A stretch of 8,782 bases of DNA, taken from contig JBBQQK010000044.1 of the NCBI GenBank assembly GCA_038216025.1, forward strand, positions 1-8,782. Direction: 5' to 3'. Both the position numbers and the translations under genes were made by a program. Of this stretch, positions 5,168 through 8,782 are shown piece after piece; position 1 is the first letter of the stretch; every line of letters begins with the position of its first letter. Source of the DNA: JBBQQK01 sp038216025 (GTDB taxonomy: Bacteria > Patescibacteriota > UBA1384 > XYA2-FULL-43-10 > 1-14-0-10-43-13). Below the pieces are notes generated by a model. It did no database searches. It saw only the letters and a list, made by a program, of their open reading frames with translations, and was not told the origin of the DNA.

Positions 5168-7010
5168 TTTAAAGGTTGTCTTCTCGGCAATAATACTATT
5201 TTTGTTATTAGCCGTGTTTATTGTGGGTTTTTATTATTTGGTTCTGCCGCCAAAATTAGTTCAGGCAACACCAAACTCCGAACAAATAGATCTAAAAGGG
5301 CGAATTGAGTTTACTTTCAATAAACCAATTGACAGAAACAGAATCACTTATGAAATATCCCCTTCAGTTCGAGGACAAATCGATTTTGGAAGCCCTTTGT
5401 ATCAAACGCATCTGACCAAATCTATTTCTTTTAATCCGGAAGAATACTTTCAGCCGAATACTAAATATTCTTTGCGAATAAAAAACGTTGGAAGTTTTTA
5501 CAATAAAAAAAGCAGAGAGTATAGTCTGGACTTTCAGACAAAGAATATTCCGGAGATACAGGGATTTTCAATCAAGAATGAACAAGCAGATTTGCCACCT
5601 AATGCAAATATTGAGGCATTTTTAGATCAGCCCAAATTGAATTTCATAGATTATAATTTTAGCATTGAACCAAAATGCGATTTAATGGTGTCCTATGATG
5701 AAATTTCCAGAAAATATTTGATCAGTGCTTCGAATGGCTTTGCACAGGGACAAAAATACACCCTGAGAGCCCAACAAATATTCAATTCCGGTGACCAGGG
5801 CACACTGAATAAAGAGCCGTTAGTATTGAACTTTAGTGCTAAAAACGCTCCAGGCATCAGAAGCTATTCTCCCAGTGGATCAAATGTTTTCGTAGAAAGT
5901 GACACTATCTTGATTAATTTTTCAGATGAAATGAATAAAGGCGATGTCTTAAATAATATTAAGATTTTACCGAACCCCAAAGGAATATGGGAGTGGACTG
6001 ACAGCAAAACCCTTAAATATAAGCTGAATGAAAAACTACAGTACGAAACTGCCTACAATATCAAAATAAACAAAGGTACCAAAGATAATTCCGGCGGTTT
6101 TTTGGCCGATGATACTAATTTACCTTTTTATACTATTGGCAGAGTGAAAGTTTCTGCTGTTTCTCCGAAAAATAATTCCACGGGCATCAATACAAATGCC
6201 ACAATCCAGATCAGTTTCAACCAAGCTGTTGACCACAGTAGCGCACAATCTTCATTTTCTATCACGCCTCAGATAACCGGTGGATATACATGGCAAGGAG
6301 AAAAATTAATTTTCACTCCGAACACCGCTTTGGCCAAAAATATTTTTTATAAAATCACTATTGCATCAGGCATCAAGAGCATACACGGCCTCGATTCCAG
6401 CCAAAATTTTGAAAGTCGATTTGAGACAGAAATTACTTCTACTATTCTTGATGTATCCCAAGATTATCAAGACAAACCTCTGTCTTGCGAAGCAGCCTCT
6501 TTGAAGATGGCCCTTAGATACAAAGGTGTTGATGTTTCAGAAAATGATATAATGAATATCATAGGATATGATCCGACACTTCATAGTGGAAACACTTGGG
6601 GAAATCCCTACAATGCTTTTGTTGGCGATATAAATGGACGTCAGAATACAACGGGCTATGGGGTGTATTGGGACCCCATTGCCAAAGCCGCCAATCAGTG
6701 GCGAAGCGCAAAAGCCTTTTCGGGCTGGACTGCTCAAGATTTAGCCAGAGAGATAAACAATGGCAATCCTATCATGACATGGGGAATCTATGGCAGCGGT
6801 TATTATGATCCATGGTATACGCCGGACGGCGTTAAAATTGATGCATGGAAAGGTGAGCACGCGAGAACAGTTATAGGCTTTAAAGGTACGGTGGAAAACC
6901 CAACCGAATTCATTTTGAACGATCCCTATGGAGGAAAACTGACTTGGTCAACAAGTAAACTACTGTCTGACTGGGGCAAATTTAATTATAGTGGAGTAGT
7001 TGTTTATTAA
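5130..7010 (+). CDS. Membrane-anchored Ig-like (Big_5) repeat protein with C-terminal C39-like cysteine peptidase
   Basis: A 626-residue protein. A basic N-terminus is followed by one membrane helix (about 16-39) with no clear signal-peptidase site, so it is probably anchored with the rest outside the membrane. Four Ig-like repeats of the Big_5 type follow, at about 42-138, 140-238, 240-336 and 338-435. Repeats 3 and 4 are clearest (FSDEMNKGDV, ISFNQAVDHSSAQ and the PNTxLxxxxxYKITIxSGIKxxxG pattern). Residues 440-626 form a papain-like C39-type peptidase domain: catalytic Cys453 in LSCEAASLKMAL, His578 in GEHARTVIGF, Asp598 in LNDPYGG, and Gln444 or Gln447 as candidate oxyanion residue. The triad is intact. 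Probable role is cleavage of a surface or peptidoglycan-linked peptide, with the repeats as a stalk; the substrate is unknown. The ATG at 5130 overlaps the previous gene by 38 bases. Later GTG or TTG codons would cut into the helix, so 5130 is kept despite a weak ribosome-binding site. Confidence 0.88.
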   Translation: MWRLKAIKRKEVNLKVVFSAIILFLLLAVFIVGFYYLVLPPKLVQATPNSEQIDLKGRIEFTFNKPIDRNRITYEISPSVRGQIDFGSPLYQTHLTKSISFNPEEYFQPNTKYSLRIKNVGSFYNKKSREYSLDFQTKNIPEIQGFSIKNEQADLPPNANIEAFLDQPKLNFIDYNFSIEPKCDLMVSYDEISRKYLISASNGFAQGQKYTLRAQQIFNSGDQGTLNKEPLVLNFSAKNAPGIRSYSPSGSNVFVESDTILINFSDEMNKGDVLNNIKILPNPKGIWEWTDSKTLKYKLNEKLQYETAYNIKINKGTKDNSGGFLADDTNLPFYTIGRVKVSAVSPKNNSTGINTNATIQISFNQAVDHSSAQSSFSITPQITGGYTWQGEKLIFTPNTALAKNIFYKITIASGIKSIHGLDSSQNFESRFETEITSTILDVSQDYQDKPLSCEAASLKMALRYKGVDVSENDIMNIIGYDPTLHSGNTWGNPYNAFVGDINGRQNTTGYGVYWDPIAKAANQWRSAKAFSGWTAQDLAREINNGNPIMTWGIYGSGYYDPWYTPDGVKIDAWKGEHARTVIGFKGTVENPTEFILNDPYGGKLTWSTSKLLSDWGKFNYSGVVVY

Positions 7011-7024
7011 AATCATAACTGATC

Positions 7025-7819
7025 ATGAGAGAATTTATAAAAAAATTGCGCGGAAGATTTGCCTATGAAGTTGTCATCATCCTTTTTTTGTTTTCTATCT
7101 TACTGATAGTCGGGTCCTTGGTCTACCGCTCATATCTATTAGGAACTCCAACCGACAAAAATTTTAAAGAGTATGTTCTGGACAACAAAAATGATAACAC
7201 CAATACTATCGAAAACCAAAATAACGCTAACACACCTACGGTTGCGCAGAAACCGTTGCCAGATAAAATCTTGATAAATATGCCTTTCACCACTCAATCG
7301 CCTTTTGCTAATTGGGATGAGCTTCATGAAGAAGCATGCGAAGAAGCTAGCTTGATTATGTTGCGTCACTACAAAAATAACACCGCAATTGAGTCAAAAG
7401 AAAAAGCTGAAGAAGAAATTTTGGAGTTAGTCAATTTTGAAAATGAAAACGGCCACAAAGTTGATGTCACTGTTAGTGAATTAGCTCAAATCGCACGAAA
7501 AAAATACAACATGACATCCGGACGAGTCAAAACCAACGCCACGATCGAAGATATCAAGAGAGAGATCGCCTCTGGCAGACCTGTGATAATTCCTGCTGCT
7601 GGAAAATTGCTTGAAAACCCCAATTTTAGATCAGGCGGTCCGGTTTACCATATGTTTGTTCTAAAAGGCTATGACAAAGATGGATTCATCGCTAACGACC
7701 CCGGCACAAGAAAAGGCGAGGGATTTAGATACTCTTTCGATATCATTTCAAGCGCAATGCACGACTGGAACCAAGAGAATATATTGAATGGCGGTAAAAA
7801 TTACTTAGTTTTCGATTAA
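7025..7819 (+). CDS. Membrane-anchored C39-like cysteine peptidase
   Basis: A 264-residue protein. A basic N-terminus (MREFIKKLRGR) precedes one membrane helix (about 14-39), then an Asn/Asp/Thr-rich linker (about 41-75) and a C39-like peptidase domain (about 80-264). Gln91 (TTQSPF) is the likely oxyanion residue, Cys105 the nucleophile (HEEACEEASLIML), His209 the base (GGPVYHMFVLKGY) and Asp225 the third member (FIANDPGT). All are present. The protein is expected to be anchored with the catalytic domain outside the cytoplasm; no signal-peptidase site is evident. It starts 14 bases after the preceding peptidase gene without a clear Shine-Dalgarno, so the two are probably co-transcribed. It lacks the Ig-like stalk of its neighbour. 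C39 peptidases classically trim double-glycine leaders in bacteriocin exporters, but here there is no ABC transporter or leader peptide, so a surface-protein or envelope role is more likely. The substrate is unknown. Confidence 0.88.
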   Translation: MREFIKKLRGRFAYEVVIILFLFSILLIVGSLVYRSYLLGTPTDKNFKEYVLDNKNDNTNTIENQNNANTPTVAQKPLPDKILINMPFTTQSPFANWDELHEEACEEASLIMLRHYKNNTAIESKEKAEEEILELVNFENENGHKVDVTVSELAQIARKKYNMTSGRVKTNATIEDIKREIASGRPVIIPAAGKLLENPNFRSGGPVYHMFVLKGYDKDGFIANDPGTRKGEGFRYSFDIISSAMHDWNQENILNGGKNYLVFD

Positions 7820-7859
7820 AAATCTATTATTTTTTTAACTGTTGATTATTAATCGAAAA
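7809..7859 (+). repeat. 11-bp inverted repeat spanning the stop codon of the second peptidase gene
   Basis: TTTTCGATTAA (7809-7819, ending with the stop codon) is exactly complementary to TTAATCGAAAA (7849-7859). The 29-base loop contains a further AATC/GATT pair and a T7 run. There is no U-tract after the right arm, so this is not a typical terminator on the plus strand. It could act as a 3'-end stabilising structure of the upstream mRNA. Confidence 0.4.
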
Positions 7860-7882
7860 AACTATAAATTAATCAGATATAG

Positions 7883-7909
7883 GGCTTATGGGCCTGTCAG
7901 CCTTTTTTT
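7883..7909 (+). terminator. Candidate weak intrinsic terminator after the peptidase genes
   Basis: GGC (7891-7893) can pair with GCC (7900-7902), or GGCT (7883-7886) with AGCC (7899-7902), directly followed by seven T (7903-7909). A larger CTTATG/CATAAG pair (7885-7890 and 7915-7920) encloses the region. It is well placed, about 65 bases past the stop at 7819 and just upstream of the infC promoter, but the stems are short. Confidence 0.4.
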
Positions 7910-7931
7910 GCTGTCATAAGTACGAAAAGAG

Positions 7932-7960
7932 TTGACCAAATCCTGTTTTTATGTTATTTT
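7932..7960 (+). promoter_or_regulatory. infC-rpmI operon promoter (extended -10)
   Basis: TTGACC (7932-7937) and TATTTT (7955-7960) are separated by 17 bases, with TGT directly before the -10 (extended -10). Transcription would start near 7967, leaving a leader of about 33 bases. That is too short for a structured ribosomal-protein leader such as the Firmicutes L20 type, unless transcripts also enter from upstream. The uvrA promoter in this window has the same TGT extension and spacing. Confidence 0.68.
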
Positions 7961-7990
7961 AGAAGCTAGATAAGTACAATACAGTAGTAA

Positions 7991-7995
7991 AGGAG
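7991..7995 (+). promoter_or_regulatory. Ribosome-binding site that fixes the infC start
   Basis: AGGAG, within TAAAGGAG, lies 4 bases before ATA 8000-8002. In this frame the stop TAA at 7988-7990 leaves only 10 codons before the conserved NEQIR motif begins, and none is ATG, GTG, TTG or CTG. This ribosome-binding site therefore points to ATA as the initiator. Confidence 0.75.
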
Positions 7996-7999
7996 TCAC

Positions 8000-8515
8000 A
8001 TAAGCAAGTATTTACGGGCAAATGAGCAAATTAGATTCTCACCTATTTTATTAATTGATGCTGAAGGCGTCAATGTAGGTCAAGTTCAAACACGAGAAGC
8101 CCTAGACATGGCAAAAGAAAAAGGGTTAGATTTGGTTGAAATAAATCCGACTTCCCGCCCTCCCGTATGCAAGATTATGGACTTCGGCAAGTACAAATAC
8201 GACTTAGCCAAAAAAATTAAAGAGGCTAAGGGAAGACAAAAAGAAACAGAACTTAAAGAGATTCGTCTTACGGCAAAAATAGGCGACCACGACATAGAAT
8301 ACAAAGCTAAAAATGCCAAGGAATTCTTTGCCGAAGGTCACAAAGTAAAAGTTTCCATGAGACTGCGCGGAAGAGAAAACATATTCGTAGAACAGGCAAT
8401 TGGAGTATTTATAAAATTTGCACAAATGGCAGATCTTGATTACGAAAGAAGACCTGTCAAAACTGGAAACCAAATTGTCGCTATGCTTACCGCGAAAAAA
8501 GCACAACAATCTTAA
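8000..8515 (+). CDS. infC: Translation initiation factor IF-3, ATA start codon
   Basis: IF-3 binds the 30S subunit, checks start-codon and initiator-tRNA pairing and prevents premature 50S joining. The 171-residue product covers both domains: N-domain (M)SKYLRANEQIR, REALDMAKEKGLDLVEINP and PPVCKIMDFGKYKYD, a charged linker (KIKEAKGRQKETELKE), and C-domain EIRLTAKIGDHD, KVKVSMRLRGRE and GNQIVAMLTAKK. The first conventional start, ATG 8108, would delete about 36 residues including the conserved NEQIR. Only ATA 8000 after AGGAG gives the full N-terminus, and its length matches the B. subtilis protein (MSKDFIINEQIR, from memory). Rare AUU starts are typical of infC in E. coli and Bacillus and allow IF-3 to repress its own synthesis; AUA fits the same logic. 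It begins the infC-rpmI operon under the promoter at 7932-7960. Identity is certain; autoregulation is inferred. Confidence 0.95.
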   Translation: MSKYLRANEQIRFSPILLIDAEGVNVGQVQTREALDMAKEKGLDLVEINPTSRPPVCKIMDFGKYKYDLAKKIKEAKGRQKETELKEIRLTAKIGDHDIEYKAKNAKEFFAEGHKVKVSMRLRGRENIFVEQAIGVFIKFAQMADLDYERRPVKTGNQIVAMLTAKKAQQS

Positions 8516-8553
8516 GGCTGAATAAAAAAACGAATTAATTACTTTGGAATATT

Positions 8554-8736
8554 ATGAAATTAAAAACACACAAAGCTACTGCCAAAAGAATTAAAGCCAC
8601 CAAAACGGGCAAGCTTTTGCGTAACAAAGCAGCAAAAAGTCATTTATTAACACACAAATCAGAGCGCACTAAAATTTCCTTAGAAATCGCAACATGCGAT
8701 ATAAGAAAAGTTAGAAAACTGGCGCCATATTTATAA
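8554..8736 (+). CDS. rpmI: 50S ribosomal protein L35
   Basis: A 60-residue, very basic protein of the large ribosomal subunit. The L35 signature is clear: MKLKTHKATAKRIKATKTGK, then RNKAAKSHLLTHKS and a C-terminal VRKLAPYL, comparable with KTHRGAAKRFK, KAGKSHLLTKKS and VKRLLPY in other bacteria. It is slightly shorter than the usual 63-66 residues and lacks the common MPKM opening. It follows infC by 38 bases with only a weak GGA 5 bases before the ATG. The order infC-rpmI is the conserved one, and rplT (L20) would be expected next, beyond the window end. Confidence 0.95.
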   Translation: MKLKTHKATAKRIKATKTGKLLRNKAAKSHLLTHKSERTKISLEIATCDIRKVRKLAPYL

Positions 8737-8755
8737 ATTAAAAAATTAGTTGTAA

Positions 8756-8781
8756 GGATCTAGCGATACGCTCACTGATCC
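8756..8781. other. Hairpin after rpmI at the window edge
   Basis: GGATC (8756-8760) pairs with GATCC (8777-8781), and an inner AGCG (8762-8765) pairs with CGCT (8769-8772) around the loop ATA, leaving an asymmetric internal loop (T opposite CACT). It begins 19 bases after the rpmI stop. No rplT start codon or T-run is visible before the window ends, so a terminator, an rplT control element and chance cannot be told apart. Confidence 0.35.
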
Positions 8782-8782
8782 C

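Noticed and set aside
6440..7819. Bacteriocin export/processing system based on the C39-like domains.
   Set aside because: No ABC transporter, no double-glycine leader peptide and no immunity-like gene are visible; both domains are on anchored proteins not fused to a transporter.
3638..7820. Repeated octamer CGATTAAA in three spacers (3638, 4489, 7813) as a regulatory motif.
   Set aside because: It also occurs inside coding sequence near 5136, is A-T rich, and has no consistent distance to genes.
8022..8054. Short out-of-frame ORF inside the start of infC.
   Set aside because: It lacks a ribosome-binding site and lies wholly within the conserved infC frame.

Overview
This AT-rich bacterial window looks like a chromosomal segment of a Candidate Phyla Radiation (Patescibacteria) genome. 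That placement is an inference from the gene mix: a membrane-anchored protein with four Ig-like repeats and a C39-like peptidase, a second small anchored C39-like peptidase, a bactofilin, a polytopic protein with a lycopene-cyclase-type PxEE motif, short compact spacers, and a minimal infC-rpmI pair. TGA, TAA and TAG all behave as ordinary stops, so there is no sign of the UGA-glycine code of Gracilibacteria/SR1. No tRNA, rRNA, CRISPR array or insertion sequence was found.

Layout. Positions 35-60 hold a strong bidirectional terminator. Positions 97-2925 (minus strand) encode UvrA, the damage-recognition ATPase of nucleotide excision repair, driven by a near-consensus promoter at 3001-3029 and preceded by a leader hairpin. 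Divergently from it, five plus-strand genes run from 3112 to 7819: a bactofilin (3112-3600), a protein with the fold signature of lipid/diacylglycerol kinases but with its nucleotide-binding motifs replaced (3687-4457), a multi-spanning membrane protein (from 4541 or slightly upstream, to 5167), a large anchored Ig-repeat/C39 peptidase protein (5130-7010) and a small anchored C39 peptidase (7025-7819). This set looks like a cell-envelope cluster (cytoskeletal scaffold, membrane proteins, extracellular cysteine peptidases). That reading rests on topology and neighbourhood, not on known function. The spacer at 4458-4540 contains a perfect 17-bp inverted repeat enclosing a Shine-Dalgarno sequence and a short upstream ORF, just where the membrane-protein start is ambiguous.

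After a spacer with a candidate terminator and a clear extended -10 promoter (7932-7960), the translation operon begins: infC (8000-8515), which must start at the rare codon ATA, then rpmI (8554-8736). The usual third member, rplT, is not reached. The last bases contain a hairpin.

Most notable observations: the AUA start of infC, the degenerate lipid-kinase-like protein, and the 17-bp inverted repeat with its overlapping small ORF.
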